Shown: positions 52,150-60,720, numbered from the stretch's first letter. The stretch: 64,000 bases of DNA from Corticimicrobacter sp040137905 (GCF_040137905.1 NZ_JBEFDG010000088.1:101028-165027); one strand, 5' to 3'. Numbers and translations are program-made. Notes: generated by a model from the letters alone, not told the origin.

Positions 52150-53121
52150 TCATTCCTGACGATCGGCCTGCTGGCGCAGCAGGTCGATGAAGTGCTTCTG
52201 CTCCTGCGTGGGGGCCTCATGGGCCCGGGTCAGGATGCCGAACGGTGCCATGGGAATATCCAGCCGGATCGGCAAGGCCTTGACCAGCCCCATGCGCAAG
52301 TAGTCTTTCAGGGCAGACTCCGACAGCAGCATGATGGCGTCGGTCAGCTGGATCAGTTGCTGCATCGAATAGACCGAGCTGCATTCGGTGATGTCTGACG
52401 GGACGGGCAGGCTGAGATGATCCAGATGCTGGTCCAGCGCGATCCGGGCCGGGCTGGCGGTGGGCTGCAGGATCCAGGGCCAGTCGCTGACCAGTTCCTG
52501 CCACTGGATCCTGCGTCTGCGTGCCAGCGGATGCCCGCTGCGCACCACCAGTACCAGTCGCTCGTTGCCCAGTTCCTCGAAAACGTATGGGTCTTCGCCT
52601 GAAAAATAGTTGCGGCGGGCAATGGCCAGGTCGATGCGGCGTTGCTCGAGCAGTTTCAGCAACTGGTCACTGGTGTCACCCATGATGCGCAGGCGCAATT
52701 GCGGGTTGTCGGCCTTGATCCTGGCGACCGTCGTCATCACCAGATCGGGAGCGGCTCCCATGATGGTGCCTATCGAGAGGTAGCCGTAGCCGCCTTTCTG
52801 GCGCATGGCAAGGTCTTCTGCGCAACGGTCCAATCCATTGAGCGATGCTTCTGCAAACTTGACCAGTTGACGCCCCAGGGCAGTCGGGCGCATGCCGCGT
52901 GGCAGGCGCTCGAACAGGTGGCAGCCGAACATGTCTTCGATTTCCCTCAGCATGCGGGTTGCCGCAGGCTGTGACATGCTGAGCGTCAGCGAGGCACGAT
53001 GCAGGTTCTGGCTCGAGCCAAGCACCGCCAGCAGGTGCAGGTGCTTGTAGCGCAAGCGGTTGAGCAGGCTGCGCTGCGAGGCCAGCTCGGGTGTGTCCTG
53101 AGGTATTTTATTGATAACCAT
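52150..53121 (-). CDS. LysR-family regulator of the rhamnonate operon (inferred)
   Basis: A 323-residue regulator with an N-terminal extension of about 15 residues, a winged helix (YKHLHLLAVLGSSQNLHRAS, LSMSQPAATRMLREIEDMFG) and the binding domain (YGYLSIGTIMGAAPDLVMTT, LAIARRNYFSGED). It belongs to the GbpR/CbhR-like sugar-acid subgroup by pattern of helix 2. It is divergent from the rhmT-rhmD-rhmA-aldA operon, and an inverted repeat suitable for a LysR protein lies between. In E. coli the rhm genes are governed by an IclR protein, so control differs here. Confidence 0.85.
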   Translation of the reverse strand: MVINKIPQDTPELASQRSLLNRLRYKHLHLLAVLGSSQNLHRASLTLSMSQPAATRMLREIEDMFGCHLFERLPRGMRPTALGRQLVKFAEASLNGLDRCAEDLAMRQKGGYGYLSIGTIMGAAPDLVMTTVARIKADNPQLRLRIMGDTSDQLLKLLEQRRIDLAIARRNYFSGEDPYVFEELGNERLVLVVRSGHPLARRRRIQWQELVSDWPWILQPTASPARIALDQHLDHLSLPVPSDITECSSVYSMQQLIQLTDAIMLLSESALKDYLRMGLVKALPIRLDIPMAPFGILTRAHEAPTQEQKHFIDLLRQQADRQE

Positions 53122-53134
53122 AAGGTATCGGATA

Positions 53135-53155
53135 TGGCTAAATTCTGATTTGCCA
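53135..53155. promoter_or_regulatory. LysR-type inverted repeat (T-N11-A class)
   Basis: TGGC at 53135 and GCCA at 53152-53155 flank AAATTCTGATTT, giving an imperfect palindrome with TxxAAA/TTT arms. It lies 14 bases from the LysR start, the usual place for the regulator's recognition site. Start and arms are visible; function is inferred. Confidence 0.5.
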
Positions 53156-53220
53156 AGTATCGCTCATACCCATAAAGTCTGTCATGCATACCAAGTAAAA
53201 AAATACCAAGGAGACATCAC

Positions 53221-53253
53221 ATGAACACACTTACCCAGTTCGGTCACGGCTGA
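53221..53253 (+). CDS. Candidate 10-residue leader peptide MNTLTQFGHG
   Basis: A tiny frame with an excellent ribosome site (AAGGAGACATCAC directly before the ATG) sits about 170 bases before rhmT. It reads MNTLTQFGHG and stops with TGA. Its stop overlaps the foot of a long hairpin (53253-53308). Translating ribosomes would reach into the hairpin, which is how leader-peptide attenuators work. There is no run of one amino acid, so a drug or metabolite stall would have to be sequence-specific. It may instead be a remnant of a lost gene. No database comparison was possible. Confidence 0.5.
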   Translation: MNTLTQFGHG

Positions 53254-53308
53254 TGCGGCCTCGCCGGTCCTGCTCATGCGGCAGGGCTGGCGGGGTGTAT
53301 CGCCGCAT
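53253..53308 (+). promoter_or_regulatory. Long three-part hairpin after the leader peptide
   Basis: Outer stem ATGCGGC (53253-53259) with GCCGCAT (53302-53308); middle stem CTCGCC (53260-53265) with GGCGGG (53289-53294); inner stem TCCTGC (53268-53273) with GCAGGG (53281-53286), including G-T pairs. Together about 19 paired positions with a 7-base top loop. No T-run follows directly, so it is not a standard terminator. The remaining bases to the rhmT GTG contain only the AAGGA site. Confidence 0.55.
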
Positions 53309-53389
53309 TCATTTTCCTCATCTGTCTGTCATTATGCGCGACTGACTCCGGTCGGCGCGTGTGGGGCTTCTTTTGCCTAAGGAATTGTC

Positions 53390-54673
53390 GTGACTATTGC
53401 AAACAAACTTCCCGCACCCTTGTTGGCCAAGATTTCCTGGCGCTTGCTGCCGTTCCTGCTGCTCATGTACATCATGGCCTTCCTGGATCGCGCCAACGTC
53501 GGTTTTGCGAAGGTGGCCTACCAGGCCGATACCGGTATCAGTGATGCCGCCTTTGCCCTGGGAGCCGGTATTTTCTTCCTCGGTTACGCCCTGCTGGAGG
53601 TACCCAGCAACCTCATCATGCACCGGGTGGGGGCCCGCATGTGGATGTGCCGCATCATGGTCAGCTGGGGCCTGATCTCCGCTGCGATGATGTTCGCGCA
53701 TAACGAAACGATCTTCTATGTTCTGCGTTTTGCATTGGGTGTGGCCGAAGCCGGCTTTTTCCCCGGCGTCATCTTGTATCTGACGTACTGGTTCCCGGCT
53801 GCGCATCGGGCGCAGGCCATGGGGTTCTTCTATTTCGGTGCGCCGCTGGCGTTTATCTTCGGCAGTCCGCTGTCGGGGCTGCTGCTGGATCTCAACGGTG
53901 CGGGAGGCTTGCACGGCTGGCAATGGATGTTCATGGTCGAGGGGCTGATGGCCACGGTGGTCGGCATCTGGGCCTATTTCTACCTGACCAATCATCCCAG
54001 GGATGCAGCCTGGCTGACGCAGGCCGAGCGTGATCTGGTCAGCAACATGATCGCTGCAGAAAACAGCAGCAAGGGGCAGCATGGTCACAATCTGCTGGCG
54101 GCCATGACCCAGCCGCGTGTGCTGTACCTGGCGCTGGTCTACCTGCTGATCCAGGCCAGTGTGTATGGCGTGGTCTTTTATCTGCCGTCCCAGGTGGCAG
54201 GGTTGCTGGGCACCAAGGTGGGCCTGACGGTGGGGATCGTATCCGCCATTCCGTGGGTATGCGCACTGCTGGCTGCCTGGCTGATTCCGGGCTGGGCCGA
54301 CCGCACCCAGCGTCATGCCAGGATCGCCAGCCTGACCCTGGTGATGTCGGCTCTCGGCATGGCAGCCTCGGTGAGTGTCAGCAGCCCGGCCCTGGCCATT
54401 ATTGCGCTGTGCTTTGCTGCAGCGGGTTTCATCGCGGTGCAGCCGGTGTTCTGGACATTCCCGTCGAACATGCTGGCCGGCACGGCGGCAGCGGGCGGTA
54501 TTGCACTGATCAATTCGTTTGGCGCCGTGGGGGGCTTTGTGGCACCTATCGTCAAGAACTGGACCGAAACGGTCTTTCAGTCCCAGGCTGCCGGTCTGTA
54601 CCTGCTGGCAGGGACGACGGTGCTCGCTGCCTTTCTGGTGCTGCGGGTGCGTGCGCACCGCACTGTCGCCTGA
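53390..54673 (+). CDS. rhmT: MFS transporter, probable L-rhamnonate importer
   Basis: A 427-residue anion:cation symporter of the MFS (FucP/ACS-like group): MAFLDRANVGFAKVAYQADT near the N-terminus, ALLEVPSNLIMHRVGARMWM (motif A) and LRFALGVAEAGFFPGVILYL. The family carries sugar acids and tartrate. It starts with GTG at 53390, preceded by AAGGA. It heads the operon of rhamnonate dehydratase, aldolase and lactaldehyde dehydrogenase, matching yfaV/rhmT next to rhmD and rhmA in E. coli, so rhamnonate uptake is the best reading. Confidence 0.82.
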   Translation: MTIANKLPAPLLAKISWRLLPFLLLMYIMAFLDRANVGFAKVAYQADTGISDAAFALGAGIFFLGYALLEVPSNLIMHRVGARMWMCRIMVSWGLISAAMMFAHNETIFYVLRFALGVAEAGFFPGVILYLTYWFPAAHRAQAMGFFYFGAPLAFIFGSPLSGLLLDLNGAGGLHGWQWMFMVEGLMATVVGIWAYFYLTNHPRDAAWLTQAERDLVSNMIAAENSSKGQHGHNLLAAMTQPRVLYLALVYLLIQASVYGVVFYLPSQVAGLLGTKVGLTVGIVSAIPWVCALLAAWLIPGWADRTQRHARIASLTLVMSALGMAASVSVSSPALAIIALCFAAAGFIAVQPVFWTFPSNMLAGTAAAGGIALINSFGAVGGFVAPIVKNWTETVFQSQAAGLYLLAGTTVLAAFLVLRVRAHRTVA

Positions 54674-54735
54674 TGGGTGATGGCCCGACCGCAGCAGGCT
54701 TACGTTGAAAAATATATTTGTACGGAGAATAGACC

Positions 54736-55923
54736 ATGAAGAATGTGCCCACCATCAAACATGTCCGCGCCTTTACGCTCAAGGGCGGGGGGGCCGACTA
54801 TCACGACCAGTCCGACGGGCACTGGATCGACGATCACATCGCCACACCGATGAGCAAGTACCCGGCCTACCGGCAGAGCCGCCGCAGCTTCGGCATCAAT
54901 GTGCTGGGCACGCTGGTCGTGGAGATCGAGGCATCCGATGGTAGCGTGGGGTTTGCCGTGACCACGGGGGGCGAGCCGGCGGCCTATATCGTTGAAAAGC
55001 ATCTGGCCCGTTTCCTGGAAGGGGCCAGGGTGACGGATATCGAGCGGATCTGGGAGCAGATGTATCTGTCCACGCTCTACTATGGACGCAAAGGGCTGGT
55101 CATCAATACCATTTCCGGTGTGGATCTGGCGTTGTGGGATCTGCTGGGCAAGGTACGCCAGGAGCCGGTACACCAGTTGCTGGGCGGTGCCGTGCGTGAT
55201 GAACTGCAGTTCTATGCGACTGGCGCACGCCCCGACCTGGCCCAGAAAATGGGGTTCATCGGCGGCAAGCTGCCGCTGCATCATGGTCCCAGCGAAGGCG
55301 AGGAAGGCCTGCGCAAGAACCTGGAAGAGCTACGCGTGATGCGTGAGCGGGTCGGGCCGGATTTCTGGCTGATGTTCGACTGCTGGATGAGCCTGGATCT
55401 GAACTACGCCACGCGCCTGGCTCAGGGGGCGCAGGAATATGGCCTGAAATGGATCGAAGAGGCACTGTCGCCCGATGACTACTGGGGCTATGCGGCGTTG
55501 CGCCAGAACGTCCCCAAGGGCATGCTGGTGACCACGGGCGAGCACGAGGCAACCCGCTGGGGCTTTCGGATGCTGCTGGAAATGGGCTGCTGCGACATTA
55601 TCCAACCCGACGTGGGCTGGTGTGGTGGCGTGACCGAGCTGTTGAAGATTTCGGCGTTGGCCGATGCGCATGGTGCCCTGGTGATTCCGCACGGCTCCAG
55701 CGTCTACAGCTACCATTTCGTGGCGACGCGACACAACAGTCCGTTTGCCGAATTCCTGATGATGGCCCCGAAGGCGGATGAGGTGCTGCCGATGTTCCAT
55801 CCCCAGTTGCTGGGCGAACCGGTGCCGGTGAATGGCCGCATGCGGATTTCCGAACTGGACAAGCCCGGCTTTGGCGTGGATCTCAATCCCGAGTGCCAAC
55901 TGCATCGACCCTATACCCACTGA
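54736..55923 (+). CDS. rhmD: L-rhamnonate dehydratase
   Basis: Enolase-superfamily enzyme that dehydrates L-rhamnonate to 2-dehydro-3-deoxy-L-rhamnonate. The 395-residue product shows PTIKHVRAFTLKGGGADYHD at the start, the lid sequence and the barrel with metal ligands in FWLMFDCWMSLDLNYA (Asp), EEALSPDDYWGYAAL (Glu) and TTGEHEATRWGFRML (Glu-His), then VIPHGSSVYSYHFVAT with the catalytic His-x-Ser region. This is the RhmD pattern rather than gluconate or mandelate racemase enzymes. GGAG lies before the start; 62 bases separate it from rhmT. Confidence 0.92.
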   Translation: MKNVPTIKHVRAFTLKGGGADYHDQSDGHWIDDHIATPMSKYPAYRQSRRSFGINVLGTLVVEIEASDGSVGFAVTTGGEPAAYIVEKHLARFLEGARVTDIERIWEQMYLSTLYYGRKGLVINTISGVDLALWDLLGKVRQEPVHQLLGGAVRDELQFYATGARPDLAQKMGFIGGKLPLHHGPSEGEEGLRKNLEELRVMRERVGPDFWLMFDCWMSLDLNYATRLAQGAQEYGLKWIEEALSPDDYWGYAALRQNVPKGMLVTTGEHEATRWGFRMLLEMGCCDIIQPDVGWCGGVTELLKISALADAHGALVIPHGSSVYSYHFVATRHNSPFAEFLMMAPKADEVLPMFHPQLLGEPVPVNGRMRISELDKPGFGVDLNPECQLHRPYTH

Positions 55924-55942
55924 CCCGACAGGAGCACCTGCA

Positions 55943-56746
55943 ATGCAACTTCCTCGCAATATTTTCAAGCAGGCCCTGGCGGGTCCGGACACGCTCTATG
56001 GCATCTGGGCCGGACTGACGACGCCCTATGCCGCCGAGATCGTGGCAACCACAGGCTATGACTGGATGCTGCTCGACGGTGAGCATGCGCCCAATACCGT
56101 GCCGACCTTGCTGGGGCAACTGCAGGCGGTGGCACCTTACTCGACCCAGCCCATTGTGCGGGCGGTCAATGGTGATGCCACGCTCATCAAGCAACTGCTG
56201 GATATCGGCACCCAGACGCTGATGGTGCCCATGGTAGAGACAGCCGCCCAGGCCACGGCGCTGGTACAGGCCACGCGCTATCCTCCCTTCGGTATCCGGG
56301 GCGTGGGTGGCGGCCTGGCCCGTGCGACGCGCTGGGATGCCGTGCCGGACTATATCCGGACAGCCCATGAACAACTGTGCCTGATCGTGCAGATCGAATC
56401 CCGACTGGGTGTCGAGAATGCCGCCGCCATTGCCGCAGTGGAGGGGGTGGATGCGGTATTCATCGGGCCGGCCGACCTGTCTACCGGGATGGGGCATGCC
56501 GGCGATGCCAGCCACCCCGAGGTGCAGGCCACCATCCGCCAGACCATTGATGCCGTGCTGACGCAGGGCAAGGCCTGCGGCATTCTGGCACCCAATGTGG
56601 ATGATGCCGGGCGCTATGCCGAATGGGGCTGCAAGTTTGTGGCGGTGGGCATTGACATTAGTCTATTGCGCCTGGCTGCCATGACCAATCTGGCCAGCCA
56701 CAAGGGACAGTCTGTGGAGGCAGCGCCGGTATCGCGTGTATATTAA
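55943..56746 (+). CDS. rhmA: 2-keto-3-deoxy-L-rhamnonate aldolase
   Basis: Class II HpaI-family aldolase that cleaves the dehydrated acid to pyruvate and L-lactaldehyde. The 267-residue product equals E. coli RhmA in length. Core sequence: ALAGPDTLYGIWAGLTTPYA, DWMLLDGEHAPNTV with the His, LMVPMVETAAQATALVQATR, CLIVQIESRLGVENAA (Glu metal ligand) and VFIGPADLSTGMGHAGDASH (Asp ligand). AGGAG precedes the ATG, 19 bases after rhmD. Confidence 0.93.
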   Translation: MQLPRNIFKQALAGPDTLYGIWAGLTTPYAAEIVATTGYDWMLLDGEHAPNTVPTLLGQLQAVAPYSTQPIVRAVNGDATLIKQLLDIGTQTLMVPMVETAAQATALVQATRYPPFGIRGVGGGLARATRWDAVPDYIRTAHEQLCLIVQIESRLGVENAAAIAAVEGVDAVFIGPADLSTGMGHAGDASHPEVQATIRQTIDAVLTQGKACGILAPNVDDAGRYAEWGCKFVAVGIDISLLRLAAMTNLASHKGQSVEAAPVSRVY

Positions 56747-56789
56747 AAAACATCAGGTTGATAACCAAAGTAGACAAGGAGACAAGACA

Positions 56790-58223
56790 ATGACTTCCCC
56801 AACGGTTCTGCGCAATTACATCAATGGTCAGTTTGTCGACAGCAGTGATTTCCATGAGGTGACGAACCCTGCAACGGGCGCGCTGCTGGCCCGCTCGCCA
56901 CTCTCCACGCCTGCCGATGTGGATCAGGCCATTGCCGCCGCGCGCGCTGCCCAGAAAGGCTGGGCACGCAAGCCTGCCATCGAGCGGGTACAGTATCTGC
57001 ATCGCATCGCCGGCAAGCTGCGCGAGAACGCGTCGCACATTGCCCGCATCATCACCCAGGAGCAGGGCAAGATCCTGGGGCTGGCAGAGGTCGAGGTGAA
57101 CTTCACGGCGGATTATCTCGATTACATGGCTGGTTGGGCACGTCGTATCGAAGGGGAAGTGCTGACCAGTGACCGCCCGAATGAAAGCATTTTTCTGCTG
57201 CGCAAGCCGCTGGGTGTGGTGGCTGGCATTCTGCCGTGGAATTTTCCGTTTTTCCTGATTGCCCGCAAGATGGCCCCGGCTTTGGTGACGGGCAATACCA
57301 TTGTCATCAAGCCCAGCGAAGAAACGCCGATCAACTGCCATGCCTTCACCGAGCTGCTGGCACAGGTGGATCTGCCGGCCGGCGTCTTCAATGTGGTGTA
57401 CGGGCAGGGCGCGACGGGAGGCGTGCTGTCCGCGCACAGCGGTATCGACATGATCAGCTTTACCGGCAGTGTCGCCACGGGGGCCCGCATCCAGGCCGCT
57501 TCGGCAGACAACATCACCAAGCTGAACCTGGAACTGGGCGGCAAGGCACCTGCCATCGTGCTGGCCGATGCCAACCTGGATCTGGCGGTCAAGGCCATTC
57601 GCGACTCGCGCATCATCAATACCGGGCAGGTCTGCAACTGCGCGGAACGTGTCTATGTGGAGCGCAAGATTGCCGATGCCTTCATCGAGCGCATCAGCAA
57701 GGCCATGACAGCCACGCGTTATGGCGATCCCCTGGCCCAGCCCGATGTGGATATGGGGCCGCTCATCAATCAGAAAGGCCTGGACAGTGTGGCGGCCAAG
57801 GTGCGTCAGGCAGTGGCCGATGGTGCGCAGGTCGTGACCGGCGGCGCAGTGGCCGATCTGGGGCAGGGATTCCATTATCAGCCGACGGTGCTGGCCAACT
57901 GCCGCGCCGACATGGATATCATGCGCAAGGAGATCTTCGGCCCGGTCCTGCCGATCCAGATCGTCGAAGACCTGGACGAGGCCATCGCACTGGCCAATGA
58001 TTGCGAATACGGCCTGACCTCTTCGCTCTACACGCAGGATCTGTCAAAAGCCATGCAGGCCATGCGTGAAATCGATTTTGGCGAAACCTATATCAACCGG
58101 GAGAACTTCGAAGCCATGCAGGGTTACCATGCAGGCGTACGCAAGTCCGGCGTGGGCGGTGCCGATGGCAAGCATGGACTCTACGAATATACGCACACCC
58201 AGGTGGTGTATCTGCAGGGGTAA
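56790..58223 (+). CDS. aldA: Lactaldehyde dehydrogenase / aldehyde dehydrogenase AldA
   Basis: Oxidises L-lactaldehyde from the aldolase step to L-lactate with NAD. The 477-residue ALDH has VLRNYINGQFVDSSDFHEVT at the start, the Rossmann part with GILPWNFPFFLIARKMAPAL, FTGSVATGARIQAASADNIT, the general base Glu in KLNLELGGKAPAIVLADANL and the nucleophile Cys in NTGQVCNCAERVYVER. This is the E. coli AldA pattern (479 residues). AAGGAG precedes it and it lies 43 bases after rhmA, completing the pathway from rhamnonate to pyruvate and lactate. Confidence 0.92.
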   Translation: MTSPTVLRNYINGQFVDSSDFHEVTNPATGALLARSPLSTPADVDQAIAAARAAQKGWARKPAIERVQYLHRIAGKLRENASHIARIITQEQGKILGLAEVEVNFTADYLDYMAGWARRIEGEVLTSDRPNESIFLLRKPLGVVAGILPWNFPFFLIARKMAPALVTGNTIVIKPSEETPINCHAFTELLAQVDLPAGVFNVVYGQGATGGVLSAHSGIDMISFTGSVATGARIQAASADNITKLNLELGGKAPAIVLADANLDLAVKAIRDSRIINTGQVCNCAERVYVERKIADAFIERISKAMTATRYGDPLAQPDVDMGPLINQKGLDSVAAKVRQAVADGAQVVTGGAVADLGQGFHYQPTVLANCRADMDIMRKEIFGPVLPIQIVEDLDEAIALANDCEYGLTSSLYTQDLSKAMQAMREIDFGETYINRENFEAMQGYHAGVRKSGVGGADGKHGLYEYTHTQVVYLQG

Positions 58224-58235
58224 GCGAATGTATTG

Positions 58236-58260
58236 GGCTGGGGCCGCGAGGTTCCCAGCC
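58236..58260 (+). terminator. Hairpin after aldA (possible operon end)
   Basis: GGCTGGG (58236-58242) pairs with CCCAGCC (58254-58260) over an 11-base loop. No T-run follows, so termination would need Rho or the hairpin protects the 3' end. Confidence 0.4.
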
Positions 58261-58310
58261 ACAAATCTGGCGCCGACCGTGCGATATCGTTCAGTTTTTT
58301 GCTATGGATT

Positions 58311-58745
58311 ATGGCGATCAAATACAAAGAAGGCGATATTTTCGCCATTCAAACACGGGACGGGCGCTATGCCATCTGCCAAGTCGTGTGTGCGTTCAAG
58401 GGCGATTTCCGAAAGGCGGTTTCTTTCGGTGTGTTGTGTGTTTCTGATACGAAAGAAATACCTGCTGATAGCGATTTTCTTGACTTTGATGACTACCGCG
58501 GCAGTTTCAAAATCATCTTTGCATCTTCGACGAACATCAAGCGCGGAGATTGGGAAGTCCTGGGGCATATCCCGCTTTCTACAGAGAAGCAGGCCTTCAG
58601 GATTTATCAATGCGCAGGGCATTTGTATCGCGGCGATGAGTATGTTAAGCATCTCGACATCGCCGAATATCGAGACTACATCACGCTGTCAGTAGCCGGT
58701 AATGAGTTGGTTCAGAATTATCTGGATCAACTAGGCAGTGCTTAA
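58311..58745 (+). CDS. Imm26-like immunity family protein
   Basis: A 144-residue protein that starts IKYKEGDIFAIQTRDGRYAI and continues with beta-rich sequence (CQVVCAFKGDFRKAVSFGVL; KRGDWEVLGHIPLSTEKQAF), the pattern of the Imm26 immunity family found beside polymorphic toxins. No toxin gene is near. GC is clearly lower than in aldA and norR, which points to transfer. The ATG at 58311 is used. Its 3' end overlaps the next, convergent gene by 15 bases. It could protect against toxins of neighbours as an orphan. Confidence 0.6.
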   Translation: MAIKYKEGDIFAIQTRDGRYAICQVVCAFKGDFRKAVSFGVLCVSDTKEIPADSDFLDFDDYRGSFKIIFASSTNIKRGDWEVLGHIPLSTEKQAFRIYQCAGHLYRGDEYVKHLDIAEYRDYITLSVAGNELVQNYLDQLGSA

Positions 58746-59030
58746 TTCCCCATATCTTAAATACATAAGGTGTTCTCCGCTGTCAATTTTCCACGGCTGT
58801 GCGCTGTTGCACTCGATGTTTTCATGGACTGAAAGATGCGCGGGGCAGTTGGTCATGACTTCTGTCAGCACGCGATGTGCAGATTCAATATGATCTTCAG
58901 AGGCGTCGTCAGTAAAAACAGCATGGAAGTTCAATTGCTGGCCGATCAGTGAGACATACAGGAAACGCAGGGTGTGGGGAACTTCACCCAGCATGGCAAG
59001 TTGCACGACTCGGGATAGATGGATGCTCAT
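58731..59030 (-). CDS. Small hypothetical protein, immunity-like
   Basis: A 99-residue protein: RVVQLAMLGEVPHTLRFLYV, FHAVFTDDASEDHIESAHRV, LTEVMTNCP. The layout of LGEVPxxLR, an acidic two-strand middle and a TEVMxxxP helix occurs in small proteins often placed beside Rhs or colicin-like toxins, so an immunity role is suggested, not shown. It is convergent with the Imm26-like gene and reads toward it; norR ends 8 bases upstream of its start on the same strand. Confidence 0.55.
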   Translation of the reverse strand: MSIHLSRVVQLAMLGEVPHTLRFLYVSLIGQQLNFHAVFTDDASEDHIESAHRVLTEVMTNCPAHLSVHENIECNSAQPWKIDSGEHLMYLRYGELSTA

Positions 59031-59037
59031 GCGTGCT

Positions 59038-60621
59038 TCACGCCTTCAGCCCCAGTCGTCGCGCCAGCTTGTGCAGATTGCTCGCATCCACGTCGAGTTG
59101 GCGCGCTGCCTGCGTCCAGTTGCCCTGGGCTGCCTGCAGCGCATGTTCGATGCAGCGTCGCTGGCAGTCATCCATCACATCCCGCAGGGGTCGTACGGCC
59201 GAGGTCAGGCCCGGTAATACGGGCAGCGCCATTGGTGCGGTTGGGTGTTCCGATGATGCTGCGGCGTGTTGTGCTGCTGGCTCTGTAGCCAGTCCATTCA
59301 GATCCAGATCCAGCAGTTCGGCACCCAGCGTCACGATATCGCTGCGTTGCGCGCCCTTGCTGATAATCTTGATGGCGGCACGACTGACCACATGCTCCAG
59401 TTCGCGGATATTGCCGGGCCAGCGATAGGCCAGCAGTGCCTGCTCGGCCTCGGGTGAAAGCCGCAGACTGCGCAGGCCTAGCCGGGTACGGTTGAGCTCC
59501 AGGAAGTGGCCTGCCAGCAGCAGCACATCATGATCGCGCTCGCGCAGCGGCGGGATCGGCACCGGGTAGACCGACAAACGATGATAGAGGTCGGCCCGGA
59601 AGTGACCGGCGCTGACCTCCGCCTGCAGTTGCCGGTTGGTGGCGGCGATGATGCGCACATCGACCCGGCGCGGGTGATCGGCACCCAGGCGCTGGATTTC
59701 GCCGTTCTGCAGAGCGCGCAATAGCTTGGCCTGTACCGACAGTGGCAACTCGCCGACTTCGTCCAGGAACAGGGTGCCGCCATCGGCGGCCTCGAAGCGG
59801 CCGGGCCGTTCAGCCGTCGCGCCCGAGAAGGCACCCTTGGCATGGCCGAACAGCTCGCTTTCGGCCAGAGATTCGGGCAGTGCCGCGCAGTTGACGTGAA
59901 TCAGCGGGTGGTTGCGCCGTGGTGATACGCGATGCAGACGACGTGCAAACAATTCCTTGCCGACACCGGTTTCGCCCAGCAACAGGACAGGCAGGCTGGA
60001 GTCGGCCACGACATCCAGCTCCTGCAACAAGGCGGTCAGGGCACCGCTCTGGCCGATGATTTCTGCATCCGCACCACTGTCTGTGGCCTTGCCGGGAACC
60101 GGATCGGCCTGGCGGTTGAGCCGCAGGGCATGTATCTGCTGCTCGATGCGGGTGACGCGGATGGCGGCTTCGACCACGGCAGTACAGCGCCGTACCGCGT
60201 CGCGGGCAGGCTGGTCGAAGGTATTGATCTGCAGGGCATCGAGCGTCAGTACCCCCCAGAGCCGACTTTCCACATACAGGCTGATCCCCATGCAGTCATG
60301 AACCGGCATGGGCGCACCCGCATGGTTTTCCAGCAGGCCGTCGTAGGGGTCGGGCAGGGTGCTGTCATGGGAAAAGCTGGTCAGGTCACGCCGGGCCAGG
60401 ATGGCGGCCAGGCGGGGGTGCTGGGCCACGATGAAACGCCGTCCCAATGCTTCGCGCACCAGGCCGCAGGCAGCGACCGGCCGCAGGGCGTCTTCTTCCA
60501 GTTGAAGCAGGACGACGGCACCGCAATGGAATTCGGCCTGCAGGGCGGAAACCAGTCTTTGCAGGCGAACAGCCTTGGGCAGTTCAACGGTCAGGTCAGT
60601 CAGGAGCAGGTCTTCGATCAT
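59038..60621 (-). CDS. norR: NO-responsive sigma54 activator NorR
   Basis: A 527-residue bacterial enhancer-binding protein. GAF domain (about 20-160) holds the non-haem iron that senses NO; residues Arg70, Asp94, Cys110 and Asp128 correspond in place to the E. coli iron shell. AAA+ domain (about 188-410): Walker A GETGVGKELFAR, the sigma54 loop at 263-268 reading GAFSGA, Walker B GGTLFLDEVGEL. C-terminal HTH (GNWTQAARQLDVDASNLHKL). The usual loop is GAFTGA, so Thr is Ser here. It is divergent from norA-norB with its binding sites between. Confidence 0.93.
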   Translation of the reverse strand: MIEDLLLTDLTVELPKAVRLQRLVSALQAEFHCGAVVLLQLEEDALRPVAACGLVREALGRRFIVAQHPRLAAILARRDLTSFSHDSTLPDPYDGLLENHAGAPMPVHDCMGISLYVESRLWGVLTLDALQINTFDQPARDAVRRCTAVVEAAIRVTRIEQQIHALRLNRQADPVPGKATDSGADAEIIGQSGALTALLQELDVVADSSLPVLLLGETGVGKELFARRLHRVSPRRNHPLIHVNCAALPESLAESELFGHAKGAFSGATAERPGRFEAADGGTLFLDEVGELPLSVQAKLLRALQNGEIQRLGADHPRRVDVRIIAATNRQLQAEVSAGHFRADLYHRLSVYPVPIPPLRERDHDVLLLAGHFLELNRTRLGLRSLRLSPEAEQALLAYRWPGNIRELEHVVSRAAIKIISKGAQRSDIVTLGAELLDLDLNGLATEPAAQHAAASSEHPTAPMALPVLPGLTSAVRPLRDVMDDCQRRCIEHALQAAQGNWTQAARQLDVDASNLHKLARRLGLKA

Positions 60622-60720
60622 GCAGCAGATACAGGCGTCAGGACAAACGGGAAGCTGGGCGGCGGCGTACGGCGGCGCATCGCACTGGGCCGACAGGATA
60701 CAGGATGACGCACATGGTAC

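Noticed and set aside
53253..53308. Hairpin read as an ordinary intrinsic terminator
   Set aside because: No T-run follows the stem directly, so a simple terminator reading is not supported.
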